Below, one piece after another: positions 24,501 to 32,882 of a DNA stretch of 64,000 nt. Position 1 is the stretch's first letter, and the number at the start of each line of letters is the position of its first letter. The notes under the pieces were generated by a model. That model saw nothing but the letters and a program-made list of their open reading frames with translations. It was not told the DNA's origin and searched no databases. The stretch covers positions 558,001 to 622,000 of the forward strand of contig JANUWF010000008.1 of the NCBI GenBank assembly GCA_026120185.1. The letters run 5' to 3'. The translations under genes were made by a program, and so were the position numbers. This stretch comes from Voacanga thouarsii. Lineage: Eukaryota; Streptophyta; Magnoliopsida; Gentianales; Apocynaceae.

Positions 24501-26670
24501 GAATGACCTCTTCATCGCTTCATAGACTTGGGAAGAGTCGGACACATCAAGATAGCTCCTCTTAACCGCATCCCAAACTTCTTTAGATGTCCCACATCGA
24601 ACAAAGTGTGACATCGATTATCGATCATGGAATTAATAAGCCAAGACTTGACAAGAGCATCTTCAGCTTCCCATTCATCATAACCCAGATCATCTTCTGT
24701 AGGTGCAGCCTTTCGTCCAGTAATATAACCCTTCTTCTTTCTCCCAGCAATATGCATCTCTAAAATCTTTGACCAAACACGATAATTAGTACCATCCAAT
24801 TTAATATGGATTGGAGAAGAGGTTTCATAAATGGTCACCGTCGAGAGTTTCATGCTATCGGGGATCACTTCATTGTCAGTTTTGGTAGCCATGATAGATG
24901 ATAACCAGCGCGGTCGCTACAGTACCTGCGCGCTACAGTACCCGCGCTACAGTGTCGCCGCCGGTACAGTGCCACCACAGTGCCGCGCTGGTTTTGGAAG
25001 AGACAATGACGGCTAGGGTTTGGGAAAAGGAGGCAGCGGAAGTCTTTTCTTTAGCTCTGATACCAAATTAATAATTGACTGAAAAACACCCTTATATTTA
25101 TTCCATATATCTCAAGGTATTTATACAAGATACCTAGACCTATTTAAGGTAAGCCAACTATACATTACAAATATAGAAACAATTACAGGAAATAATTACA
25201 GCTATAATTCCTAAATATGTGCAGCTATATATGCTAAGTAAAGTAAAAGTCTTTACTCTTATCACTCAACTTCTCCAGTTCTATTCTTACTTTCAATCTC
25301 TCTTGTTGTATATAGAGCATTTATTTTTTCCCCACTACTCAAAATTTCTGGGTCCAGCCCTCAATATAGGTACAGATTATCAACAGCATGTTTTCCCTTC
25401 TGTTTCTAAAACCACGCGAAGCCAGAAGCAAAATGTAAGGCCAATTTAGCACCCTGGAGTAATGGGACTTCGTCATGTGTTTGTGTTGCCATCAGCCAAT
25501 AAAGTGCCTACATTGTTCCCAAAGATGGATTCAAGTTCCTTATTGCCTGTCTTTTTTTCTTGTCAGTACCAATGGAAACTGATGCTGATCAAATGAAACT
25601 CCAGCATTCCGACCCCACTAGAAACACTGTCAGAGATGAGGAAGATATCCAAGGATTGTTTAACTAGAGACAACCTAGAATTCAAAATATATACCCTTAA
25701 AACATATAACAGCAAGTCAATGACTAAACTAACCCAAGCCACCTTTTAGATCATAAATTGGACCATAACTTCATATTAGTGTTCTCTCTCTCTCTCTCTA
25801 GATTTTCTCATCCAATTTCCACAATTGAGTGATTTTGCACTCTTCTTTTCTTTTCCAATAATCTAAAAATCTACATCACAAAGAGCAATAAAACCCGCTA
25901 AGCCCACAAAATCTTACAAACTATTTTTCCCTTTAGGCTAAATGAACTTTGAAAATTTAATTTCTTTTTAGATTAAATTATTGAAACTTAATAAAAGTGA
26001 TAACAATAACAACATATTCAAATCTCAGAATAGCATACAATTAACTCTGATCAATACCAAAAAGGGGCTAGAAATCTATATATAGCTTTTTTAGGGGCTA
26101 AAAATCAGCTTGTAGTTACTATAAAAGGGGAATTCTCTGCCAAGAAATACATACACTTTTTTTCCAAAATTCTCTTAAGTTTGTCAGCAACTTAGTCAAT
26201 AAAGTTTTGCAGGGTCAATTGGTTATATAGTTATGGGTATCATAGTCTTTGAAATATTAAAAAGCGAAAAGTGCAAAGAGCTAAAAGAGAAATGCCAAAA
26301 TCACTTCCCTTTACCATATATCTTTGCTTTTTGTGCTCTATTGTGCATTCTCCTGCCAAAACTATTTGCTTAACATATTTAATTTCATTAGATACAATTA
26401 ACTAATTTTTCTGAATTACAAGAGCTTGACGTGCAAAGTGATCTTGTAATTAAGGAGCCCTTAAATGAGCAGTTAAAATTTCTACAGACAAGAGTATCTT
26501 CTTAACCCAACTGTTGCAAAAAGACCAGAATAACATGGAGACATAGTCTGATGCAGTTTTTGGTTATACCTGTGGTCCCTTGCAACTAGTTCACAAATTT
26601 CAATGCTTTTCATCCAATCCATTTCAGAAAGCTTCTCAGATGTCGCAGCATTCACAAGTTCAGCGGCCAT
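12593..26670 (-). CDS. TOL: TOM1-like (TOL) VHS-domain protein, 5' part of gene
   Basis: Five exons on the minus strand join in phase to 551 coding nt (183 residues plus 2 nt). The protein starts [19 protein letters not shown] and carries an almost complete VHS domain (about residues 1-145): [57 protein letters not shown] and SGVQFPQK. These are hallmarks of plant TOL proteins, which bind ubiquitinated membrane cargo at the plasma membrane and early endosome and take the place of ESCRT-0, which plants lack. The last exon is a Ser/Pro/Gln-rich linker; the GAT domain and C-terminus must lie beyond the left edge. All joins have GT-AG signals and no stop or frameshift is present, so the gene looks functional despite large transposon-filled introns. 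It resembles the TOL subgroup with a MAAELV start; I do not assign a family number. Confidence 0.88.
12751..12940. other. TOL intron 4, host sequence
   Basis: Short AT-rich stretch between exon 5 and the copia relic; nothing else seen. Intron 4 as a whole is 12751-17026. Confidence 0.5.
13158..13170 (+). other. Primer-binding site (initiator tRNA-Met)
   Basis: TGGTATCAGAGCC right after an LTR-like end (CTCATATCAGTT). Standard copia primer site. Confidence 0.8.
13600..15217 (+). pseudogene. pol: copia RT/RNase H pseudogene
   Basis: Fragments in several frames: [20 protein letters not shown] and [15 protein letters not shown] at 13600-13780, a repeat of this part from 13783, QFDVKNA near 14010, a degraded YVDD (VDDMIV, preceded by a stop) near 14224, [18 protein letters not shown] near 14410, and RNase H from 14713 to about 15003 with the end piece from 15032. 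The order is that of copia pol but reading is broken by frameshifts and stops throughout, so no product is expected. Confidence 0.8.
13647..13918 (+). repeat. 136-bp tandem duplication inside the copia relic
   Basis: GGTCAAGTTACCTAAGGAAA starts two adjacent units (about 13647-13782 and 13783-13918) that both encode the stretch around [10 protein letters not shown] and RLVAK. The duplication is confined to this copy; the element at 20487-25239 has the segment once. Confidence 0.85.
15218..17026. other. TOL intron 4, right part
   Basis: AT-rich non-coding sequence between the copia relic and exon 4. It contains the possible hAT-type repeat at 15336-16133. I see no exon here. Confidence 0.5.
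15336..16133. repeat. Possible non-autonomous hAT-like element
   Basis: The ends CAGGCCTGTCAAT and, on the other strand, TAGGCTTGTGAAT are inverted and resemble hAT terminal repeats. Just inside both ends there are GCCCAAGCT/AGCTTGG-type stretches. There is no coding sequence. The 8 bases flanking each end (TACAAACA and CCTAAAAG) do not match, so the target duplication expected of a hAT element is not supported. Confidence 0.3.
17027..17140 (-). CDS. TOL: TOL exon 4 (VHS C-terminal part)
   Basis: 114 nt, 38 codons. Acceptor TTTCATTGCAG, donor GTG/GTAGGTATAC. It encodes [20 protein letters not shown] and [12 protein letters not shown], covering the last VHS helices; the FPQYY motif is highly conserved in plant TOL proteins. 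Confidence 0.9.
17257..17355 (-). CDS. TOL: TOL exon 3 (VHS core)
   Basis: 99 nt, 33 codons, phase 0 at both ends. Acceptor TTCAAACAG, donor AAAAAG/GTATAG. It encodes [20 protein letters not shown] and [13 protein letters not shown], the central VHS helices. Confidence 0.9.
17586..17611. repeat. (TG)n microsatellite
   Basis: About thirteen TG units in TOL intron 3. Confidence 0.95.
18449..18501. repeat. Compound (TG)n(CG)n(AG)n microsatellite
   Basis: Alternating TG units pass into CG and then AG units without a break. The TG/CG part is an alternating purine-pyrimidine tract about 32 bp long, in intron 3 close to the exon 2 donor site. Confidence 0.95.
18550..18628 (-). CDS. TOL: TOL exon 2 (VHS N-terminal part)
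   Basis: 79 nt. Acceptor TTTTATAG, donor ATG/GTGAGT. With the AG left from exon 1 it completes an Arg codon and reads [18 protein letters not shown] then ANTQLFTVM, the second and third VHS helices. Confidence 0.9.
18629..18950. other. TOL intron 2, host sequence
   Basis: AT-rich, no recognisable feature. Intron 2 as a whole is 18629-26569 and is enlarged by the tandem repeat and a copia insertion. Confidence 0.6.
18951..20129. repeat. Three-copy tandem repeat (about 370-410 bp units)
   Basis: CAGCTTTACCAGAAG starts three units at 18951, 19359 and 19730. Each carries AATTTGTAAAGT, a C-run/A-run tract, ACATGTAGAGTAAAGAA, GATATGGCGTCAATGAGCC and GCAGCATATCCATCCATAT in the same order. Length differences are largely in the homopolymer tracts, with some small block indels. 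The minus-strand open frames here are products of the repeat, not genes. Confidence 0.9.
20130..20481. other. TOL intron 2, host sequence left of copia
   Basis: Contains a C-run (about 20241-20262), an A-run (20270-20286) with CA units and pyrimidine-rich sequence. No gene seen. Confidence 0.5.
20487..20660 (-). repeat. 3' LTR of the intronic copia element
   Basis: 174 bp, paired with 25066-25239. The internal border is the polypurine tract (CTCCCCC on the plus strand at 20661-20667). Confidence 0.9.
20668..21327 (-). pseudogene. pol: copia RNase H domain (frame-separated)
   Basis: 219 residues carrying the copia RNase [60 protein letters not shown] and [13 protein letters not shown]. It should be the C-terminus of the polyprotein at 21336-24614 but is cut off by a TAG where Gln is expected plus a 2-nt insertion around 21328-21345. 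The fragment has no independent role that I know of. Confidence 0.88.
21336..24614 (-). pseudogene. gag-pol: copia polyprotein: gag C-term, protease, integrase, RT
   Basis: 1092 codons open. In order: end of Gag with a CCHC knuckle [14 protein letters not shown] (about residue 125), protease [14 protein letters not shown] (about 190), integrase with an HHCC region ending CEQCIYAK and the catalytic D-D-E in [16 protein letters not shown] and [10 protein letters not shown], then RT with [22 protein letters not shown] motifs, [12 protein letters not shown] and active site [11 protein letters not shown]. Catalytic residues are intact. It is classed as a pseudogene because the gag N-terminus lies in another frame (1-nt change near 24612) and the RNase H is cut off by a stop plus a 2-nt shift. 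One caution: the apparent Met at 24614 lies inside gag and is not a real start. Confidence 0.88.
24512..24892 (-). pseudogene. gag: copia gag N-terminus (frame-separated)
   Basis: Starts [20 protein letters not shown] and includes [20 protein letters not shown] and [13 protein letters not shown], the N-terminal Gag domain of plant copia elements. After SMIDN the reading should continue into [18 protein letters not shown] of the long frame, so a single base is missing or added near 24612. Past that point the remaining codons of this frame are out-of-frame sequence. The ATG at 24892 is the natural start, just inside the leader after the primer site. Confidence 0.87.
25054..25065 (-). other. Primer-binding site (initiator tRNA-Met)
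   Basis: TGGTATCAGAGC on the minus strand, directly adjacent to the 5' LTR end. It fixes the LTR border at 25066. Confidence 0.9.
25066..25239 (-). repeat. 5' LTR of the intronic copia element
   Basis: 174 bp, partner of 20487-20660, five mismatches between them by eye. Confidence 0.9.
25245..26569. other. TOL intron 2, host sequence right of copia
   Basis: AT-rich intron with a (TC)n run at about 25783-25800. No gene or mobile element recognised. Confidence 0.55.
26570..26670 (-). CDS. TOL: TOL exon 1 (coding start)
   Basis: 101 nt from ATG (26668-26670) to donor CACAG/GTATAACC. Encodes [19 protein letters not shown] then [14 protein letters not shown] plus AG of the next Arg codon; the start matches plant TOL proteins closely, which is why this ATG was chosen over in-frame Met codons further upstream. 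A pyrimidine-rich stretch ending GGAAAG just upstream (AG at 26683-26684) could be the acceptor of a 5'UTR intron. Confidence 0.88.
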
Positions 26671-27096
26671 TTTGTTGAAAAGCTTTCCAGCAAGAGCAAA
26701 AAGTAGTAAGTACTTCATGTTTGTTATAAAGAATGTCATGAATAATAAATCTGCTCAGTTTGCTTGCTTGAGCACTAGCATGTAAAACTACAGAGATTCT
26801 TCAAGTTAGGCAAATGCAAAATAGACCAGCTTCATTTCTGACATAAATTTAACATGAAGACCATTATATCCAACAAGACCTAATTTTGACAACTATTACT
26901 GTTGTTTGAGCTACCTGGAAATAGCTAATGCCTTTAACCAAATGTATGTCATGACCAACATCCGTGATACAAGCACAAATACCCAATTGGCATATTTAAT
27001 ATATACTAGCAAGTGAACTATCATTTGTACAATTGATTTCAAATTGAATTTAATTAACACATCTTCTAAGGGGGTGTGTAAACTAGAAACCTTGAG
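26671..27096. other. Sequence upstream of TOL start codon
   Basis: AT-rich, non-coding. Either the 3' end of a 5'UTR intron or the immediate promoter, depending on whether the proposed exon near 40258 is real. Confidence 0.45.
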
Positions 27097-27478
27097 GTAG
27101 AATGCAAAGACAAAAATAAGACGATTCAGAAGGTTGTATATGATGTTGGAGTTGAAGGGCTCTTAGTAGTTTAATAATGAATACAGCGTCCCTTAAGAGT
27201 AGTCAGTATGCTTACCTCCTAGGTTTTAGTGTCAAGGTCATTTTGGTAATTTTGTAGTAAAAATTAAATTTAAGACATTCTCCAGGGCATTGAAGACAGA
27301 TTGAACTGCAGTCAGTCTACAGCATTTATGATCAAAGGTTTCAGCCTTTACTTTTTCTTAGGAGTCATGTTTACTTAGTGTTGATGTGTCTGACTTTGAA
27401 GTAGTAATGGTTCTCGTGTTCGTGGTCTATATATACATCATTGTAACATCATTGTAACAGCTCTAGATGAGGAGGTAT
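27097..27478 (+). repeat. Diverged dispersed repeat, copy 1
   Basis: Shares ordered blocks with 38816-39183: GTAGAATGCAAAG at the start, a GTAGTCAACCTGCAG-like block, a GTCTATxTATxCATCATTGTAA-like block with a TATA-like core, and a CTCTAxATGAGxAGG end. Same strand in both places. It may be an old LTR or MITE; no terminal signature is clear. Confidence 0.55.
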
Positions 27479-27728
27479 TGTTGAGGTGTAAATTAGCTGT
27501 AAATTAATTAGGAATTAGCTGTAAATAGATTAGTATGATTAGTTTTAAATCTCTTAAATAAAGGGATATGATTAGATTAATCATATCCCTTAATTGGAGA
27601 GATCTGATTAGATAGCTATCCAGATTTAGGAGTAATCTTTTTTCCTCTTATAATCTACCATATAATACCATGTAAAGTCAATTCATGAAAACACGAAATT
27701 CAGAATCATTTTTTCATATTTCCTTACA
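27479..27728 (+). repeat. copia LTR fragment element (plus strand)
   Basis: From TGTTGAGGTG to CATATTTCCTTACA, followed at once by TGGTATTAGAGCTG, a slightly altered Met-tRNA primer site (27729-27742). So this is the 5' LTR and leader of a plus-strand copia element of which only about 100 bp of leader remains. The LTR start is my estimate; homology in the flanking repeat leaves room for an earlier start. Confidence 0.6.
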
Positions 27729-27839
27729 TGGTATTAGAGCTGTAAGGTTTTGAATTCCTGGTAAGCAACTCAAATTGAGTTCTTCTTCTATATCACCAAC
27801 AGCCTTGTGATTTCCAACTACAAGATCACCAACAGCCGA

Positions 27840-27904
27840 ATTTCCCAAACCAAGCACGTGGACTTTGTTTTAATCCATACAAGGACTTGCGAAGACGACA
27901 TACC
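27840..27904 (-). pseudogene. pol: copia element 3 RT, downstream fragment
   Basis: On the minus strand reads [22 protein letters not shown], the RT segment that directly continues the fragment ending at 34381. The two were separated by the solo LTR at 27910-34375. Homology ends after FGKF; the rest of RT and RNase H are lost. Confidence 0.82.
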
Positions 27905-27909
27905 CTTCC

Positions 27910-29484
27910 TATAATACCCAGTTTGAACCACCATTAGTTCATGGGGAAAGTGATGCATAGCATAGCCTATTATAATTCATTTGATAAATTTGAACTATTT
28001 TTGTGAAGCTTATGTGATTTATGTGTTTGATGTTTCATTGAGTTATTTATTTGGGCATAGTTGTGTTATATGAAGTGGTAGAGTTTTTGTTCTTGTGGAG
28101 TAGAATTTAATGAAAGAAGAATGAAGTGAGTTGAATTAGATTTATGGGAATTTATTTGATGAATATTAACACAAAAGTTATTTTAGAATAGTGGTCAGAG
28201 CTTGGTGTGTATTCTTTGGTGACTTGAGTTCAAATCCCAACTCTTGCAAACCTTTTCCTTTTTATCTTTGATTAAACTCTTTTTTCCCCTTGGCCGAAAC
28301 CCTAGGGCTGCTGCCTTCTTATTTTTCCCACCTCCTAAAAAAAAAAATAGGAATGTGATTATTTTGGGGATTGCTAAAAAAAGAATTATGGTAAATTAAA
28401 TTCTTAATATTCCTTAGTTAATATTCTATTCTAACCTTTTAGGAAGTTAAATATTCTAACATCTAGAGTTTCCTAAAGATCTTATCCAAAGGATTTATTA
28501 TGGAAAGAAAAAGATAGAAGCTTTGATTTTGGAAACTAGATTTTATCACCAAAAATAATTATGCCTTAATTAATTATTTTTGCCAAAAATAAATTAAGAT
28601 ATTAACTAAATTATTTCTTAGATTAATAACCTATTTTCATTGCTTAAAATTTCTGGAAAAACAATAAACCCTAGCCACCATTAAGGGTTGTTTTAATTAC
28701 TCTCCAACTCTCTAAAATATAGAAATCTACCTAAGTAATTTTAACCAACCAAAGCTCCTTTAGGCTAAGCAAATAACCAGAAATTTCTCTCCTCTCTCCT
28801 CCCAAATTTCGGCCACTGTAGCACCCTAAAACACAGCCATAAACTCCTCCTAATCATTGCACAATCTCGGCCAGACCAAGAAGAGCAAAAGCTGCCATTT
28901 TTTCCTTGTTTGTTCAAGAGTCCAAAACAAGGTGTAATTCTTCCAAGCATCAAAACACCTAAACCTAACATATTCCCTTCATCAAACCAGCCTCAAACAA
29001 ACCCTAAACACCCTCTGCCCAGAAATTCCAGCCGCCAACCCTCCTCCACATCTCGGCCAAAACAGCACCAAAACTCCATCAAAGCTGAAAACCAACTCTA
29101 AGGTAAGAAACTGCTCAACTCTTCATCAACTCCTCTTCAATTCTTCTCATCTTCTTCTCCTAAATCTCGATCAAAAGGGACTGATTTACCCCCATCCCTC
29201 GTGACCTTCGAGCTAAGGAAGCCAAAGGGGAACAATCGACTCTCTCCCTCAAGCGAACCCAAGCAACAACCAAAGGCACCACCTTTGCTCTTGTTGTTCC
29301 GTCAAAGAGGTAATTGAGGCTTAACTCCTCTAATTTAGATTAGGGTTGAATATATGGTGGGGACATTATGCATGAAGCCTAGCATGAAAGCATGATTTGA
29401 TTAGATTGATGAGCTTGATGGTGCAACATAATGAACTAGGCATATATGGCGTTGCATATGGATAAAAATTGCTAAGATGATCTA
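27910..29484 (+). mobile_element. LTR-A solo LTR 'outer', left half
   Basis: Starts TATAATACCC (canonical TG has become TA) right after CTTCC (27905-27909). The same CTTCC follows the right half at 34376-34380, giving a 5-bp target duplication. The left half ends at ATCTA (29480-29484), where a second LTR of the same family is inserted. Without that insertion the LTR is about 3.07 kb. Confidence 0.88.
28189..28240 (+). other. tRNA-like A/B-box module in outer LTR-A
   Basis: TAGTGGTCAGAGCTTGG is followed 39-40 nt from its start by GTTCAAATCCCAA. The block and spacing resemble the D-arm to T-arm part of plant tRNAs such as tRNA-Asp. Not a complete tRNA. Confidence 0.5.
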
Positions 29485-32400
29485 TGTAATACCCTGTCTA
29501 AAACCACCTTTATTATATGGGGAAAGTCATGCATGACACAACATTTTATGTGGCATTTGATAACTTGAACCATTTTCATGGGTATATGTGATCTATGAGT
29601 TGGTTGTTTCATGAATTTATTTACTTTGATATAATTGTGTTGGTTGAGTTAGTTGAGCTTTTGTTTTATTGACTAGAATTCATTAGAAGGGAAAATGGAG
29701 TAAGTGAGTGGGAGATAAGGGAATTTGTTGGAAGAATATTTAAACAAGAATTATTATGGAATAGTGGTTAGAACTTGGTGTGTATTCTTTGGTGACTTGC
29801 GTTCGAATCCCAACTCTTGCAAACCCTTTTTCCCTTATTTTCCCTTCCCTTGGCCGAAAATCCTAGGGGCTGCTGCCTTCTTATTTTCCAATTTCCTAAA
29901 ATATGGGTGTTTGATTATTTTAGGTTTTATTAAAAAGAATTTAATATGAATTAAATTCCTAATATTTCTCTACTTAATATTTTATTTCAAACTTTTATGA
30001 AGTTTAATTATTTTATCATCTAGAATTTTCTAAGGATCTTACTCAAAGGTTTCATTATAGAAAGAAGATTATAGGAACGTTTCTTTTGGAAACTATATTA
30101 TAGCTACTACTTTCAAAAGAAAGAAAGTTTCCTTGTTCCCTCTAAAAGAGTTTATTTGGAAATAAAGAGATCTTGTCCAAAACTTTAAAGAAAATAAATA
30201 TTCTCCCAAGATTTATGGCATTTTCGAAAGCTAGTGTTTAAGGAAAGGAAATTTCAGCTTTATTCCAAGAATCTAGATTTTATCACCTAATATGATTATT
30301 CCTCAATTAATTGTTTTTGCTTAAAATAAATTAGGACATTATCTAAATTAATTCTTGGATAAACATCCCATTTTTATTAACTGAATTTTCTAGAATAAAA
30401 CCAACCCTAGCCGCCACCTTGATGAGTTTTTATTTCCTTTCAAGTTTCCTAGATAAAGGGGGGACTTCCCTAAGTAATCCTAATCAATCAAGGTTCTTTT
30501 AAGCTAATCAAAAACAACTTCCCCCTTCTTCCCACCAATTTTTGTCCACTGTTCACACACACACACACTCACGAAAATTCCAGCAGCCTTGTCCTCCAAT
30601 TTTCTCTTGTTTTAGCTAAAACAACACCACCAAAAAGCCATCACATCTCTTCTCCAATTTTCGGCCAACACAAGAACCAAAAGGCAGCTTCTTTTCTCAT
30701 CTTTTCCTCCCTTATTTTGGCCACAATAACAACCAGAAAACAGCCACCAAAAACCAGCCCTAAACCCCTCTTACACCTTGCTGGAATTCGGCTACAGCAA
30801 TAGGGACAAAAGCTTTTATCTTTTCCCTCTTGTGATCAAGAGTCCGAAGCAAGATCCACTTCTCCTAAACACTAAAACACCAACCCTAACCTATTCCCTC
30901 CATGAAACCAGCCCTCAATCATACCCTAAAATCCTCTACTGCCCAAAAATTCCAGCCACCAACCCCCTCCAGTAACTCGGCCAAAACAGCACCAGTCTCC
31001 ACCAAAATCGAAACCTAAGAGCAAGGTAAGCAACTCTTCAAACCCCTTCAACTTTTATTCAATTCTTCTTCTTCTTTTCTCCTAAATTTCGAACCAAATG
31101 GGACTGATTTACCCCTATCATCTCGTGATCTTCGAATCAAGGAAACCAAGAGCCACCACTCAACTCTTCTTTCCAAAGTAAACTCCATCAAGCACCAAAG
31201 GCGCCACCTTTGCTCTTGTTGTGCTGTCAAAGAGGTATTTAAGGATTAACTTTACTGATTTAAAAGGCATTAATCTTTAGTGCATGGACTTATGAATGCT
31301 TATGGAGTCGAGCATGGAAGCATGAATGAACTAGTATCATGAATATATTGATATAAGCCATAGACAAAGCATGTATGAGATAGGACATTGATGTATCTTG
31401 TCATGATGAATTTAGATCTATTCTAGGTTGGCAAAGATGAGATCTTTTAATGTTTATAGGGCTGTTTATGATGATTTTATGCTAGTTGAATATAAGAGTT
31501 GTCATATGGTGAATTGATTTGGATAAATGCATGGATATGAACAATAGAATGGCAAAGGGAAGTTGTATATGTGATTTGATGAATTAAATCATCTAGACAC
31601 CATGGATTAACAAGGTGATTAGCGAGATCATGAGAATTTATATTGCATGAAATAGTAGATGGAACGATTGGACCCTAATTATAGAATTATTTGCCCTAGA
31701 TAAGGAAGGAGTGGAAGTAAAGGCCGTCAATTGAATTGGGTCTAGCTGTTGATTTATCCAAGTAAGTCCCTGCATAACCGTTTTGATAAATGTTACTCAT
31801 TTGCAAGCAATTTTTATAATGTTATTTGGAATTAATGTCAATATGATGTTTTGACAAGAGGATTGAAACGTTGGCAAAACATGATGAGTTACAGTGTGTT
31901 TTGATACTTGGGTTGGAAACGTGGATGTTTTACTTTCTAAATGAGTTTATCAAATTTCAACTATTCGAACTCAAAAACAATTTCTTACACTATCACTAAA
32001 CGATTTAGAAATACTATTACGAAAAACCACGTTTTGCAATTAAGCTAATAGGGAGCATTGAGTACTCAGCGGGGATAGGCTAGTAGTATTAGTTTTGAAG
32101 AGCAAGAGTGAGTCTTCTAGCAGGAGGCCACTTCCAGAAGATGAACTCAACTTGGAGAGGCGACAGTACTACATAGTCAGGCCGTCCAAGCTCGCATAGT
32201 AGTCCTTGTGGACATTGTTGATTCGAATTGGACAACCGAAGTGTTGGGTGTAGAGATAGAAGAGTATCTCACCTAGTGAGAGGATCCCCCACTGTCCATT
32301 GTTGAAAGAATACATTGGGACGCTATCATGGTGGTAACCATGATATGGATTATGATATTATTGTTTGAATCATTTGCTCATCCCTACCTAATGAATTATG

Positions 32401-32877
32401 AATATGATGAAACGATGATTTATTGTGAACTATTTTAGATTCACTGAACAAGGCTCCTTTGTATAACTGTTATTGATGAAATTAACTTACAAATACGATT
32501 TTGTGATTTTGATAAACCTGCATGCACGAAATGGTTATAATTGACACTTGTACACACAGGACTTACTGAGATACCAATCTCACACCTTTTATATCATGAT
32601 TTCATGGGAGTACTTATATTGAGCAAGTTGAAGGAATAAGCGATGATTGCCATTTGTTTATTTTATTTTTAACTTGTATTTCTTTTAAGAGATGTTTGCT
32701 AGTTTTGATCTCTCAAATTTGTATAAGTATTTCCCTTGGATGTAACTAAGAATATTTTGTTAATTTAATTAGTTGATTTTTTTCCAATTATTTATTATTT
32801 GTGCCTCGTTATAAAGACCCCTGGTCCTCTGGACGGGACGACATCCCGCCCTATCTAGGTACGTACTGGGTGTTACA
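29485..32877 (+). mobile_element. LTR-A solo LTR 'inner' (3.4 kb)
   Basis: Runs TGTAATACCC...GGGTGTTACA with target duplication ATCTA (29480-29484 and 32878-32882). Inserted within the outer copy of the same family and the same orientation. No internal domain: a solo LTR. Small open frames within (for example 29725-29949 and 30778-30975) are not conserved proteins that I know. Confidence 0.92.
29762..29813 (+). other. tRNA-like A/B-box module in inner LTR-A
   Basis: TAGTGGTTAGAACTTGG, then GTTCGAATCCC at 29801. The distance from TAGTGG to TTCGA equals that in plant tRNA-Asp as I recall it. The intervening anticodon region is not conserved. Confidence 0.5.
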
Positions 32878-32882
32878 ATCTA

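Larger units (their letters stand above)
20487..25239 (-). mobile_element. Nearly intact Ty1/copia element in TOL intron 2
   Basis: A 4753-bp element on the minus strand, in the same sense as the TOL gene. It has two 174-bp LTRs with five mismatches (about 97% identity), an exactly adjacent primer site, a GGGGGAG polypurine tract at the 3' LTR border, and the 5-bp target duplication AAAGT (20482-20486 and 25240-25244). Gag, protease, integrase, RT and RNase H are all present in copia order. The LTR similarity suggests a fairly recent insertion. Its ends are not TG...CA: each LTR starts ACTTAGC and ends ATTAATT. Confidence 0.92.

Noticed and set aside
2327..29813. Possible functional tRNA genes at the GTTCGAATCC sites
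   Set aside because: No acceptor stem, no anticodon arm and no 3' end can be drawn; only the D-arm and T-arm-like parts are present, and they repeat with the LTR.
28910..31230. Small proteins encoded in the LTR-A copies
   Set aside because: Pro/Ser-rich translations of the CT-rich part of the LTR, not maintained between copies.
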